Assembly (NCBI RefSeq): GCF_001677955.1
Contig: NZ_LELA01000020.1
Span: 1 to 64,000 of the forward strand
Direction of reading: 5' to 3'
Source: Chryseobacterium sp. BGARF1
GTDB lineage: Bacteria; Bacteroidota; Bacteroidia; Flavobacteriales; Weeksellaceae
DNA length: 64,000 bases
The notes beneath the pieces were generated by a model. It saw only the letters and a list, made by a program, of their open reading frames with translations, made no database searches and was not told where the DNA came from. The translations under genes and the position numbers were made by a program. The stretch's first letter is position 1. Each line of letters opens with the position of its first letter. Below, one piece after another: positions 39,222 to 48,998 of this stretch.

Positions 39222-40535
39222 TTACTTTTTTTCAGGTAAGTAGTTAAGGATGATTCTTTGGTTAGAATTCAAATACTTTTTCGCCGCATTCTGTAAGTCC
39301 TGCTTAGTAATCGATTTGTAAATTTCGATTTCCTTATTGATTAGGTTAGTATCTCCCATTAATACGTGGTTTGTAGCTAATGAAGCTGCAATTCCTTCAA
39401 TACTTGAGTTAGCATTTACAAATTGATTTTCATACTGATTCTGAAGTTTTTGATAATCTTCATCAGATATCAAAGTCGTCTGAAGTTTTTTAATCTCCGC
39501 ATCGATATCTGTTTGCAAGGTCTGCTTCGTTGTTGCTCCCATCGGGATTGCAAAGAATGCGAAAATACCGTAATCTTCAAGACCTTGGTTGAAAGCTGCT
39601 ACCTGAAGCGCTTTTTTCTCCTGATCTACTAATTTTTTATATAAAACTGAGGACTTTCCGTTGCTTAAATAAGACGAAAGCATATCTAAAATGTAAGCAT
39701 CTTTTTCTTTGTTACCCGGCGTTCTGTATGCAAAAACATAAGCAGGAAGCTGAATGTTTGGGTCGTATGCTGTTACTTCTTTTTCTTTGGTGATAGGCTC
39801 GTCTTTCGGGAAATCTTTAGGATAAACTGTTCCTTTAGGAATTGCTCCGTAATATTCCTGAATCCATTTTTTAGTCTGTTCAGGTTTAATATCTCCTGCT
39901 ACAACTAAAGTTGCATTGTTTGGAACATAATATTTCTTGTAGAAAGCTTTAAACTCATCTAATTTAGCAGAGTTCAAATCGTCCATAGATCCAATCGTAG
40001 ACCATGTATATGGATGCTTGGTGAAAAGATTTTTCTGTACGTTGGTGAAAAGATTTCCATAAGGCTGGTTATCCATTCTCATTCTCTTTTCTTCTTTTAC
40101 AACTTCTCTTTGTGTATCTACACCAATTTGGTTGATCTCTGCATGACGAAGTCTTTCAGACTCCATCCAAAGACCTAATTGCTCGTTGTTTGATGGGAAA
40201 GTTTCGTAGTAATATGTTCTGTCGTTTGTTGTGTTTGCGTTGTTTTGTCCACCGTTTGAAGAAACGATTTTAAACCATTCCCCTCTCTTAATATTAGGCG
40301 TTCCTTCAAATAGAAGGTGCTCAAAAAAGTGTGCAAAACCTGTTCTTCCAACTACCTCATCTTTTGCTCCCACATGATACATAATCCCTGTTGTTACAAC
40401 TGGTGCAGAATTATCCTGATGCAAAATTACATGTAAACCGTTTGGTAAATCATACTCTTCAAATTTGATTTGTTGTGCATTCAGCATCGCTCCAAAAAAG
40501 GCAGCAGCAGCAACACTAAGAAGTCGTTTTTTCAT
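39222..40535 (-). CDS. M16-family zinc metallopeptidase, catalytic
   Basis: 437 residues with a signal peptide (cleavage near residue 20). The inverted zinc motif HFFEH is at residues 69-73, with the downstream glutamates in REVVKEEKR near 143-150 completing the site. The second lobe contains the RTPGNKEKDAYILDML region typical of the family. Exported peptidase, likely processing peptides in the periplasm with the HxxEH-less partner encoded immediately downstream. Divergent from the helicase gene. Confidence 0.92.
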   Translation of the reverse strand: MKKRLLSVAAAAFFGAMLNAQQIKFEEYDLPNGLHVILHQDNSAPVVTTGIMYHVGAKDEVVGRTGFAHFFEHLLFEGTPNIKRGEWFKIVSSNGGQNNANTTNDRTYYYETFPSNNEQLGLWMESERLRHAEINQIGVDTQREVVKEEKRMRMDNQPYGNLFTNVQKNLFTKHPYTWSTIGSMDDLNSAKLDEFKAFYKKYYVPNNATLVVAGDIKPEQTKKWIQEYYGAIPKGTVYPKDFPKDEPITKEKEVTAYDPNIQLPAYVFAYRTPGNKEKDAYILDMLSSYLSNGKSSVLYKKLVDQEKKALQVAAFNQGLEDYGIFAFFAIPMGATTKQTLQTDIDAEIKKLQTTLISDEDYQKLQNQYENQFVNANSSIEGIAASLATNHVLMGDTNLINKEIEIYKSITKQDLQNAAKKYLNSNQRIILNYLPEKK

Positions 40536-40720
40536 AAAATAGAAATTGTTTTGTCAATTAGTGTTTTATTTGAATGGATTGTTACAAGGTTTTTAATGTT
40601 TTTTTAAGAATTTTAAATGATGACTGAATTTATAGCATCTGATTTTCGTTCTAAAACTTCATTCAGTTTCTCTTTATTAATGGAAATTAAATACAAATTT
40701 GAATTGTCCTCATAATACAC

Positions 40721-40728
40721 TAATTTTG
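40721..40728 (+). promoter_or_regulatory. Promoter of the helicase gene (TTTG-N19-TAATTTTG)
   Basis: TTTG at 40698-40701 and TAATTTTG at 40721-40728 with 19 nt between, 21 nt before the ATG at 40750. Confidence 0.8.
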
Positions 40729-40749
40729 TCATCCAAAATTTTTTGCAGC

Positions 40750-43083
40750 ATGGAGGATTATTTGAAAGGACTGAATGAATCACAATTTGAAGCCGTTACC
40801 ACTTTACAAGGCCCCTTGATGGTACTTGCAGGAGCGGGTTCCGGAAAAACACGTGTGCTAACAATGCGTATTGCACATTTGATTACCAATGGAATAGACC
40901 CTTTCAATATTTTGTCTTTAACTTTTACCAATAAAGCGGCTAAAGAAATGAAAGAACGTATTGCAAAAGTGGTAGGCCAGAGCAATGCGAGAAGCCTTTG
41001 GATGGGAACTTTTCACTCTGTTTTTGCAAGAATTCTGAGAAGTGAAGCACATTATTTGGGCTATCCTTCCAATTTTACAATTTATGATCAGCAAGATGCT
41101 TTGAATGTGATCAGAAAAGTGTTGAAAGACATGAATATTGATGCTGATCTGTATAAGCCTAAAAAAGTTCAGTCTAGAATTTCAAATTATAAAAATAACC
41201 TGATTACCGTAAAAGCATATTATAATAATCCAGAATTAATGGAAGCTGACGAAAAAGCCAACATGAAATTCATCGGAAAAATTTATGAAAAATATGTAGA
41301 AGCCTGCTTCAAAAACGGTTCGATGGATTTTGATGATTTGTTGTTGAAGACCAATGAACTTTTAACAAGGTTTCCTGAAGTTTTAGCAAAATATCAGGAC
41401 AGATTCAGATATATTTTGGTAGATGAGTACCAAGATACGAATCACTCTCAGTATTTGATTGTGAAAGCCTTGGCTTCAAAATTCGAAAACATTTGTGTGG
41501 TAGGAGACGATGCACAGTCGATTTACTCTTTCCGTGGTGCGAATATTTACAATATTTTAAATTTCAAAAAAGATTACCCTGATGCGGTGACTGTTTCTTT
41601 GGAACAGAATTACCGTTCAACGCAAAATATCGTTAATGCAGCAAATGTTGTCATTGCGAAAAACCTTCAGCAGTTCAAGAAAAATGTTTTCAGTGAAAAC
41701 GAAGAAGGGGAAAAAATTAAAGTGTACCGCTCACTTTCCGATGCTGATGAAGCCAATTTCGTAGCCGGAAATATTTGGGAGCTGAGAAACAGAGAACAGA
41801 GAAAATTCAGCGATTTCGCTATTTTATACCGTACCAATTCTCAGACACGAGCGTTTGAAGACTCTTTGAGACGTAAAAATATTCCGTATAAAGTGTATGG
41901 AGGTTTGTCTTTTTACCAAAGAAAAGAAGTGAAAGATTTAATCGGATATCTTCGTCTTTTGGTGAATGAAAATGATTCTGAAGCGTTGATGAGAATCATT
42001 AATTATCCGACAAGAGGGATTGGTGAGACGACTCAGAATAAATTAATTGTTTTTGCAGATTCACAAAATCTTCCGGTGTCAAAAGTTTTAGACAATTTGG
42101 GGATTTATGCTCCGCAATTGAAATTTAATAATGGAGTTTTAACCAAACTGAGCGATTTCTGGTCGATGATCAAAGCGTTTCAGGTTTTGCTTAAAACAGA
42201 AACGGCGTACAGCGTTGCGATGGAAGTGGCAAAGCGAAGCGGTTTGATTAAGTTTTTAAAAGACGACCAGACTCCGGAAGGAATTTCGCGTGTAGAAAAC
42301 GTTCAGGAATTAATGAACTCGATGCAGGGTTTCATTGAAGAACAGATGCAGATAGAAGATGGAGATCCTAGTTTGCCTAATTTCCTTGAAAATATTGCTC
42401 TTTCTGCAGACACGCAAAGAAAAGATGACGAGGAAGATATGGTCTCTTTAATGACGATTCACCTTTCAAAAGGTCTTGAATTTCCGGTGGTGCATTTAGT
42501 AGGATTAGAAGAAAATCTTTTCCCAAGCTTTATGAGCTCGGCAACCCGTGAAGATCTGGAAGAAGAAAGACGTTTGTTTTATGTTGCTTTAACGAGAGCT
42601 GAAAAACAGGTGTTTTTCTCTTATGCAACTTCCCGTTTTCAATGGGGAAAAATTACTGATGCCGAACCTTCACGATTTTTAAGTGAAGTAGATGAAGAAT
42701 ATATCGAATTTTTAAATCCTGCTCTCGAAAAGAGATTTATCAACAATTCAGGGGTTACTTCTAATATTTTTGACGAGCATCCTTCAGAAATGAAGAGCTT
42801 TAGAAAAATAGAAAAGAAAACCATCTCTAAAACTGAAAAGGATAAACCGATTGCCGAGCCAAGAAAATTAAAACCTGTAGCGACAGCAAGAATCATCAAC
42901 CCGAGTGGAGCATCTTCGCAAGATATTGAGGTTGGGGACAAAGTAAGACACGACCGTTTCGGAATTGGTGAAGTCGCTTTCTTAGATGGAACAGATCCAC
43001 AAAATATCAAAGCGAAAGTAGTTTTCTTACACGAAGGTGAAAAGAATTTGATTTTAAAATATGCTAAACTGACAAAGATTTAG
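40750..43083 (+). CDS. UvrD/PcrA-family ATP-dependent DNA helicase
   Basis: 777 residues of superfamily 1A. Motif I GAGSGKTRVL near residue 27, Ia TFTNKAAKEMKER near 58, II VDEYQDTNHSQY near 222, III GDDAQSIYSFRGA near 248, IV EQNYRSTQNI near 283, V LMTIHLSKGLEFPVV near 564 and VI VALTRAEKQ near 612. The C-terminus has the PcrA-like GDKVRHDRFGIGEV tudor-like segment near 733. Unwinds DNA during repair and replication. I start at MEDYLKGLN because the longer start overlaps the promoter. Cytoplasmic, monocistronic with a terminator. Confidence 0.95.
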   Translation: MEDYLKGLNESQFEAVTTLQGPLMVLAGAGSGKTRVLTMRIAHLITNGIDPFNILSLTFTNKAAKEMKERIAKVVGQSNARSLWMGTFHSVFARILRSEAHYLGYPSNFTIYDQQDALNVIRKVLKDMNIDADLYKPKKVQSRISNYKNNLITVKAYYNNPELMEADEKANMKFIGKIYEKYVEACFKNGSMDFDDLLLKTNELLTRFPEVLAKYQDRFRYILVDEYQDTNHSQYLIVKALASKFENICVVGDDAQSIYSFRGANIYNILNFKKDYPDAVTVSLEQNYRSTQNIVNAANVVIAKNLQQFKKNVFSENEEGEKIKVYRSLSDADEANFVAGNIWELRNREQRKFSDFAILYRTNSQTRAFEDSLRRKNIPYKVYGGLSFYQRKEVKDLIGYLRLLVNENDSEALMRIINYPTRGIGETTQNKLIVFADSQNLPVSKVLDNLGIYAPQLKFNNGVLTKLSDFWSMIKAFQVLLKTETAYSVAMEVAKRSGLIKFLKDDQTPEGISRVENVQELMNSMQGFIEEQMQIEDGDPSLPNFLENIALSADTQRKDDEEDMVSLMTIHLSKGLEFPVVHLVGLEENLFPSFMSSATREDLEEERRLFYVALTRAEKQVFFSYATSRFQWGKITDAEPSRFLSEVDEEYIEFLNPALEKRFINNSGVTSNIFDEHPSEMKSFRKIEKKTISKTEKDKPIAEPRKLKPVATARIINPSGASSQDIEVGDKVRHDRFGIGEVAFLDGTDPQNIKAKVVFLHEGEKNLILKYAKLTKI

Positions 43084-43147
43084 ATCTACAGTTTAGAAAG
43101 CAAAATGGAAATTTAATAACAACGAAAATCTGTTTTTAATGAAATAA

Positions 43148-43187
43148 AGAAGGCACAATAAGTATTGTGCCTTCTGTTGTTTTTTTT
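43148..43187 (+). terminator. Terminator of the helicase gene
   Basis: AGAAGGCACAATA / TATTGTGCCTTCT stem followed by TGTTGTTTTTTTT. Confidence 0.9.
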
Positions 43188-43205
43188 GATTAATAATGAC
43201 ATAGA

Positions 43206-43358
43206 AAACGGAGGCGTTAAGAAATTTTAAAGAATTACCGTTTAAAAATTTCCACTGTTTGAGTGGCGGTAATAATTTAGGATTGATAACTAATATCTGT
43301 TTCCGCCCGAGTTTTTGGAAATTTTAGGAAATTCTTTGAAATTTTAGACGGAGTTTTT
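43206..43358. repeat. Imperfect inverted repeat element between helicase and cstA genes
   Basis: Left part (43207-43253) and right part (43317-43357) are related as imperfect reverse complements (AACGGAGG... and ...GACGGAGTTT; AAATTTCC and GGAAATTT). The centre holds GAGTGGCGG and CCGCCC. A further TTCTTTTG/CAAAAGAA hairpin lies at 43376-43400. No gene; a MITE-like or REP-like element is likely. Nothing else is seen in this 326-nt gap apart from the helicase terminator. Confidence 0.5.
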
Positions 43359-43409
43359 AAGTCTTGAATTTTTGATTCTTTTGTTTCAAGACAAAAGAAT
43401 ATTATCAGA

Positions 43410-45251
43410 TTATCTTTCCACCAGTTCCTTCACCGTCTCGCCATAGAAATCGGTATGTGAAGTTTTAACTTGCAATAGTTGATACCATTTTCTGAAGGCA
43501 CCAACAAAAACCACAAGCATTAACACCATTGCTACAACCGCCAGTGTTGCCAATAAATATTGTTGTTTTGGAATATAAATATCCATTACCTGAATATAAC
43601 CAGCCCAAAATGTAATAATCGCCATGAAAACTCCGGGAATTGCAGAACAAAGCGCATATTTTCCTCGATTTAATCTGATGAGCATTGTGGTACAGACTAT
43701 CAAACCGCATGCTGCGAGCAACTGATTACTAATCCCGAAAAGTGGCCAAATGCTGCTTACGTTTCCGGTAAAAACCAGATATCCCCAAGCAAATGTGAAC
43801 AATAAACTACTGATGATAATTCCGGGAGTCCAGTTTTTATCATTAAATTTAGGAATAACAGAACCCAACATTTCCTGTAAGAAAAATCTTCCAACCCTGG
43901 TTCCGGCATCAATTGCGGTTAAAATAAATACCGCCTCAAACATAATTGCAAAATTGTACCAGTATGCCATCAACTGATCCATGTAAGGAATTTTGTTGAA
44001 AATATGAGCCATTCCGACTGCCAAAGAAACAGCACCTCCGGTTCTTCCATGAAGATCAATTCCTATTCTTTCTGAAAAATAATCAATATCAACACCGTGT
44101 AAACTAGGATGTGTTGCTAAAAAAGCGTCATAGGTATCTTTTGGTGTGTTGATGGCAAAATAATCTCCGGGCATCAAAGTACAAGCAGCAATCAATGCCA
44201 TTAATGCAACAAAACCTTCTACAAGCATCGCTCCGTACCCCACAAATAAAATTTCTTTTTCTCTGTTCAGCATTTTTGGAGTTGTTCCTGTTGCAATTAC
44301 CGCATGGAAACCTGAAATCGCTCCACATGCAATTACAATAAAGATAAAAGGTAAAACAGGGCCGCCAATTACGGGACCTCCTCCGTTAATAAATTCAGTT
44401 AAAGCCGGCATTTGAATGGTTGGGTGAATAACAATTACTCCAATAGCCAACATGATAATCGTTCCGATTTTTAAATACGTTGAAAGATAATCTCTTGGAA
44501 CCAAAAGCAACCAAACCGGCAATACAGAAGCCAAAAATCCGTATAATGGGATTGCAATAGAAATGGTTGTGATATCCCATGTGAACATATTGTTCATCGT
44601 TTCATTCTGCATTAAATTATGTCCACCAATAATTCCGGCAATTAAAAGAACACCGCCCAAAATACTTGCAAAAGTTACCGAGTTTTTTCTGTAACGCATG
44701 ATCAATCCCATAATGATCGCGATCGGCATCGTGATGACCACAGTAAATAATGACCATGATGCTTCGTGCATTGCATTAATACAGGCTAAAGAAAGTCCGG
44801 CAAGTGTTAAAATTAAAATGAATAAAATAGCAAAACCGGCAACCGTTCCCGTGGTTTTTCCGATCTCTTTGGATGCAATGGTTGCCAAACTTTGTCCTTT
44901 GTGTCTTACGGATGCAAAAAGTACCACCATATCGTGAACTCCACCTCCTAAAACACAGCCAATTAAGATCCAGATCGCTCCCGGAAGATATCCGAACTGA
45001 GCTGCTAAAACCGGGCCTACCAATGGTCCTGCAGCTGCAATAGCCGCAAAGTGATGTCCGAAAAGAACATTTTTATTGGTCGCAACATAATCTTTTCCGT
45101 CGGCAAATTCTACGGCGGGAGTTGTATTTTTGTCATTTAAACGGAGCACTTTATTGGCTAAATAAATTCCGTAAAAACGGTAAGCAATCGCAAAGATAAG
45201 CAGTGAGGTGAATACCAAGGTCAGTGCATTAATTCCATTTAGAAATTCCAT
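43410..45251 (-). CDS. cstA: Carbon starvation protein CstA, peptide/pyruvate transporter
   Basis: 613 residues, highly hydrophobic, about 16 transmembrane helices. Family motifs: GHHFAAIAAAGPLVGPVLAAQFGYLPG near residue 65, GGGVHDMVVLFAS near 100, SGFHAVIATGTTPKM near 310. CstA proteins take up peptides or pyruvate at the inner membrane, often under carbon limitation. Here the regulator is unknown; no CRP-type site can be claimed. Monocistronic, with 224 nt of A+T-rich sequence upstream. Confidence 0.94.
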   Translation of the reverse strand: MEFLNGINALTLVFTSLLIFAIAYRFYGIYLANKVLRLNDKNTTPAVEFADGKDYVATNKNVLFGHHFAAIAAAGPLVGPVLAAQFGYLPGAIWILIGCVLGGGVHDMVVLFASVRHKGQSLATIASKEIGKTTGTVAGFAILFILILTLAGLSLACINAMHEASWSLFTVVITMPIAIIMGLIMRYRKNSVTFASILGGVLLIAGIIGGHNLMQNETMNNMFTWDITTISIAIPLYGFLASVLPVWLLLVPRDYLSTYLKIGTIIMLAIGVIVIHPTIQMPALTEFINGGGPVIGGPVLPFIFIVIACGAISGFHAVIATGTTPKMLNREKEILFVGYGAMLVEGFVALMALIAACTLMPGDYFAINTPKDTYDAFLATHPSLHGVDIDYFSERIGIDLHGRTGGAVSLAVGMAHIFNKIPYMDQLMAYWYNFAIMFEAVFILTAIDAGTRVGRFFLQEMLGSVIPKFNDKNWTPGIIISSLLFTFAWGYLVFTGNVSSIWPLFGISNQLLAACGLIVCTTMLIRLNRGKYALCSAIPGVFMAIITFWAGYIQVMDIYIPKQQYLLATLAVVAMVLMLVVFVGAFRKWYQLLQVKTSHTDFYGETVKELVER

Positions 45252-45475
45252 GTTGTTTTTCTTTTATGTGAGTAAATAATTAATGTTTTTGCTTTTTTAT
45301 TATGAATAATTTAAGCATTTGACCAAGTTAATTATTTTCTGTATAAAATTTGTCAATATGTATATCAACTTAGCGAAATAATGAGTGATATATTTCTATT
45401 TTTAGTTTAATGATTTGATTTTTAAAGTGTTGTTTATTGCTTCTTTTTGAAAAACTATATTATGATATTAATTTT

Positions 45476-46498
45476 CTAATGATTGACGGAATTGGCTTTT
45501 TCCTGAGATAAAATAAAGTCGACCATTGCATTGTTAAGTTCCTCCTGATAAGCTTTTTCTGTTGTGGAAAACCCGTGATTTCCTTTTTTTACAATAATAA
45601 ATTTATGAATTGTTTTCTCTTTCTTCAACATTTTGTTGAGTCTTTTAGAATGTCTTATAGGTGCAATTTTATCTTTGTTGCCATGCAAAATTAAAGTTGG
45701 AACCGTATTTTGAGTATAATTTAGAGGAGAAATTGTTTTACAAAATTCTACTACTTCTCTTTTGTTTTCTTTACCGTCTAGACCAGTTATTCCTTTGATC
45801 AGTTTACTTCTGATATCAATAATCTTTTTTGAAATTAAGCCTACGGTCAATAAAAGTGGTTTTGGAGCACGGGTGTGAAGAAGCCTGTTCATATCAGTTG
45901 GCCCAAAATTATCAACGACATAATTTACTTTTGCCGAATATTTTGAAAGTTCTGAATCTCCCACAAAATCTTTATCCTGAGTATAAGCGCTTAAAAGCGA
46001 AAGATGTGCACCTGCTGAAACGCCCCACATTCCAATATTATTTTCATCAAGATTGTATTTATCTGCATTTTTACGAACCCATCTTACCGCATCTTTTGTG
46101 TCCTGGATCGGTGCCGGAAAATGAATGTTTTCGGTAACTAAACGATAATTAATACTGATCACAACATAGTTTTTTTCTAAAAGTTGTAAAATGGTGCTTT
46201 CAACGTAATTATTTGCAGTAATTACTTTATCACCTTCAACCCAAGCTCCGCCGTGAACGTACATCACAACAGGAAGTTTTTTATTTTCTGTATTTTTCGG
46301 GCGGTAAATATCTAGCTGAATATCTTTACCCGTTTCATCGGTTTTGTAAACAATATTTTCGGATACATTGGCGTTCTCAAAAAGGAGCGTACTTTTCTGT
46401 TTTTGTGAAAATCCAAAAGTGGAAATCGTCAGTAAGAATAAAAAAAATAGGTTCCTTAAAAACCTATTATTTTTTGTGTTTGAGTGGAGTGCTCTCAT
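45476..46498 (-). CDS. Alpha/beta hydrolase, esterase/lipase type
   Basis: 340 residues with an N-terminal signal or anchor helix (about residues 13-31). The oxyanion motif HGGAW is near residue 82, the nucleophile elbow GVSAGA near 161, the acid in HGNKDKIAP near 274 and the catalytic His in KKGNHGFS near 306. This is the hormone-sensitive-lipase/BD-FAE-like arrangement that hydrolyses small esters. The substrate is unknown. Possibly periplasmic. The gene is 19 nt before the DUF3037 gene stop on the same strand. Confidence 0.85.
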   Translation of the reverse strand: MRALHSNTKNNRFLRNLFFLFLLTISTFGFSQKQKSTLLFENANVSENIVYKTDETGKDIQLDIYRPKNTENKKLPVVMYVHGGAWVEGDKVITANNYVESTILQLLEKNYVVISINYRLVTENIHFPAPIQDTKDAVRWVRKNADKYNLDENNIGMWGVSAGAHLSLLSAYTQDKDFVGDSELSKYSAKVNYVVDNFGPTDMNRLLHTRAPKPLLLTVGLISKKIIDIRSKLIKGITGLDGKENKREVVEFCKTISPLNYTQNTVPTLILHGNKDKIAPIRHSKRLNKMLKKEKTIHKFIIVKKGNHGFSTTEKAYQEELNNAMVDFILSQEKANSVNH

Positions 46499-46517
46499 AA
46501 GATATTGCTTTGGTTTG

Positions 46518-46901
46518 CTACTTTACCAACTCTTCAAAAAGTTTACCAAAAGTTTGGTCTAGATCTTTCGATTTTCCTGGATGTGGTCTTGATGTCTGTA
46601 CAACCGCGCTTCTTACAGCTGTCAGCCAACGGAATCTATCTGGAATTTCGAGTAAAGCAATCGGGCCGCCTTCTTTTTTCCCTTCAGCAATATTTTTAAA
46701 ACTCTCCAGATTTTTAATGATATCATCATGATCGAGCTTGCTGCGCATCAGTTTAAATTTATCAGGACAGAGGTGAAATTCTACTTTGATAAATTTTTCT
46801 CTTTTTGAAAACATCACCAATCCAATATTGAAAAATTCTTCTCTTTCAACCTTGGGTACCAAACGTATTACGGCGTATTCGTATATTTTATCCTCTTGCA
46901 T
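46518..46901 (-). CDS. DUF3037 domain protein
   Basis: 127 residues matching DUF3037: YEYAVIRLVPKVEREEFFNIGLVMFS at the N-terminus, and a later PDKFKLMRSKLDHDD. The gene overlaps the HipA-like gene by 14 nt. DUF3037 proteins are regularly paired with HipA-like kinases; their role is unknown, perhaps a regulatory or antitoxin-like partner. There is no HTH, unlike HipB. Confidence 0.85.
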   Translation of the reverse strand: MQEDKIYEYAVIRLVPKVEREEFFNIGLVMFSKREKFIKVEFHLCPDKFKLMRSKLDHDDIIKNLESFKNIAEGKKEGGPIALLEIPDRFRWLTAVRSAVVQTSRPHPGKSKDLDQTFGKLFEELVK

Positions 46902-47661
46902 TTTTGGCTTCGTTTACAAAGATTTGAGAATTTTCTAATCGGGTCTTCAAAAAGTTGAAATACACTTCACGAATTTCATCAGGATTTTCTTCGGCATCAT
47001 TCCAATGCAGCCAATCTTGTGGAATTGTATTAACGATCTCTCTGAACAGTGTTTCATTTAAAACTGAATGTGCAAATTGGTCTGCTTCATCTAATTTTGT
47101 TGCTTGTGGAAGCAAAACATGATCTTTCACATATTTGAAAGGTGTTTTTGCAGCGGTATCAAAATTCTGCCATGAATGATGAAAATAAAAAGAAGCACCA
47201 TTATCAATGATCCACAATTCTTTATGCCACATCAAAAGATTGGTATTCTTGAAAGTACGGTCTATATTGGTAATAAATGCATCCAGCCAAACGATTTTTG
47301 AAGCTAAAAGCGAATCTACTTTCACACTCGAATCGAACGCAATCGATTCTGAAAGATAGTGAAGTCCTAAATTTAAGCCTTCAGAATTTTTTAATAGATC
47401 CTGAATTTCCTCATCGGCTTCTGTTCTCCCAAAATCTACATCAAGATTAGCAAAAACCAGCTCCGGAATTGGTAAACCTAAAGCTTCAGTAATTTTCCCT
47501 CCCAAAAGTTCTGAGATCAACATTTTTACACCATGACCGGCTCCACGAAATTTCAACACATATTTAAAATCATCATCAGCTTCTGCCAAAGCAGGAAGTG
47601 ATCCTCCTTCACGAAGCGGAAGTATATAGCGTTGTACGGTAACTGTTCTTAAATCCAACAT
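46888..47661 (-). CDS. HipA-like kinase domain protein
   Basis: 257 residues. The catalytic segment WLDAFITNIDRTFKNTNLL near 127-145 carries the Asp and Asn expected for HipA-type kinases, and IIDNGASFYFHHSW near 152 acts as the metal-binding motif. The N-terminal part has YVLKFRGAGHGVKMLISE with a possible ATP-binding Lys. It is shorter than E. coli HipA and lacks its N-terminal couple-binding domain. Overlaps the DUF3037 gene by 14 nt, forming a two-gene module that could be toxin-antitoxin-like. Substrate unknown. Confidence 0.82.
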   Translation of the reverse strand: MLDLRTVTVQRYILPLREGGSLPALAEADDDFKYVLKFRGAGHGVKMLISELLGGKITEALGLPIPELVFANLDVDFGRTEADEEIQDLLKNSEGLNLGLHYLSESIAFDSSVKVDSLLASKIVWLDAFITNIDRTFKNTNLLMWHKELWIIDNGASFYFHHSWQNFDTAAKTPFKYVKDHVLLPQATKLDEADQFAHSVLNETLFREIVNTIPQDWLHWNDAEENPDEIREVYFNFLKTRLENSQIFVNEAKNARG

Positions 47662-47676
47662 GATGCAAAACTAAGA

Positions 47677-48933
47677 CTATTTTTTGATAATCTTTTTAGT
47701 GTATTCTTTTTCTCCGATCTTATATTTCAAAAAATAAGTTCCGGTGGTTACATGATTAAGAGGAATATTATAGCCATTTTCTGTTTTATTGAGATCATGT
47801 TTGAGAATACGTCCTGAAGCATCTGATAAGGAAGCAATAGACAGTTTTTGATCAGTAATAATGTTGATAAAACTGTGAGCAGGATTAGGATAGATTTGAA
47901 CCTGATTAATTTTTTCTTCCTGAGTTCCCAAATTACTAACAGAAACTGTTTTTGTTTTAGTAGAATTTCTTCCACACGCATTGGTCGTGAGGGTTACCTG
48001 ATAGTTTCCTGTAGCAAGATATGTATGAGAAGGATTTTCTAAAGTAGAGGTATTTCCATCTCCGAAAGTCCATGCAAAAGTGGTGGCATTTTGTGTTTGG
48101 TTTGTAAACTGAATGGCAGACGTACCAGTTGTCTGATAATTAAATCTACTGGCGACATCATTTGCTCCAATTAGCCACATATCAAGATTGTCATAGACTG
48201 TGCTTTTGACGATACTTTTTATAACCTGTGATTCTGTAGCAGTTAAATTCCCATTAAAAGTTGCTAATTCAGGATTTTTTTTAAACAAAATAGTGTAGAA
48301 AGTATAAGCAGCAGCCATAGAACCCAAATAGCTGGGATGTGAGCCATCGCTTGAATATAAATCCATAGAAGGTTGCTGCTGTCTTATCGTTCTCCATACT
48401 TTTCCAACCGGAGAAACGAGGCTCTCATTGATTTGTGCCATATCCATATATCGGTTGTAGATAAGGTTGTCCATGCCTTCGTAAGTACAAACTGGTGTGT
48501 TTCCATTCGCACAATTTGTAGCATCACCGGTTTTGTAACCCCAAGTCATAAAAAATATAGGATTGCCACAAGCATTCGAAGCTTTGGTTAGATCTGCAAG
48601 CTGTTTTGCGTAAGGATGCATTTCAGACTGTATATAATTATTGGGAAACGATGGAATTTGACTCTGTTCCTGCAGCACAACATAGTCCCAATTCCCTTGG
48701 TTGATGACTGAGGTTACTGATTGGTTCTGTGCGTGTTGCTTTAGCGTAGCTCCTCCCATTGCATGGGTTTGGTAATTTAATACATCTCCGGTAGAAACTG
48801 CAATGAGTTTAACCAATTCGGGTAGATCGTTGGTGTACGTGTAGCTGTTCCCTACAAAAAAGACTTTTTTTGTGGTCTGCGCAATTGTGAATGAAAAGGA
48901 AATTAAAAATAAAAAGAGTAAAGTTTTTTTCAT
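47677..48933 (-). CDS. T9SS cargo: DUF4886/SGNH-like domain, PKD domain and type A sorting domain
   Basis: 418 residues with a signal peptide (MKKTLLFLFLISFSFTIAQ). Residues ~22-250 resemble an SGNH-hydrolase fold (DUF4886): VFFVGNSYTYTNDLP, a central WDYVVLQEQSQ and DGSHPSYLG near 197 as Asp-His pair. A PKD domain follows (FAWTFGDGNTSTLENPSHTY, about 282-301), then a ~75-residue type A C-terminal sorting domain (VQIYPNPAHSFINI near 345, ending KEYTKKIIKK). It is therefore exported and attached to the cell surface or released. Probably acts on carbohydrate or ester; substrate unknown. Confidence 0.88.
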   Translation of the reverse strand: MKKTLLFLFLISFSFTIAQTTKKVFFVGNSYTYTNDLPELVKLIAVSTGDVLNYQTHAMGGATLKQHAQNQSVTSVINQGNWDYVVLQEQSQIPSFPNNYIQSEMHPYAKQLADLTKASNACGNPIFFMTWGYKTGDATNCANGNTPVCTYEGMDNLIYNRYMDMAQINESLVSPVGKVWRTIRQQQPSMDLYSSDGSHPSYLGSMAAAYTFYTILFKKNPELATFNGNLTATESQVIKSIVKSTVYDNLDMWLIGANDVASRFNYQTTGTSAIQFTNQTQNATTFAWTFGDGNTSTLENPSHTYLATGNYQVTLTTNACGRNSTKTKTVSVSNLGTQEEKINQVQIYPNPAHSFINIITDQKLSIASLSDASGRILKHDLNKTENGYNIPLNHVTTGTYFLKYKIGEKEYTKKIIKK

Positions 48934-48998
48934 ATATTTAAATTAGAGTGAATATTACAAATGTAACTGTAATTTTGGTATGCAATAATTAATATTTT

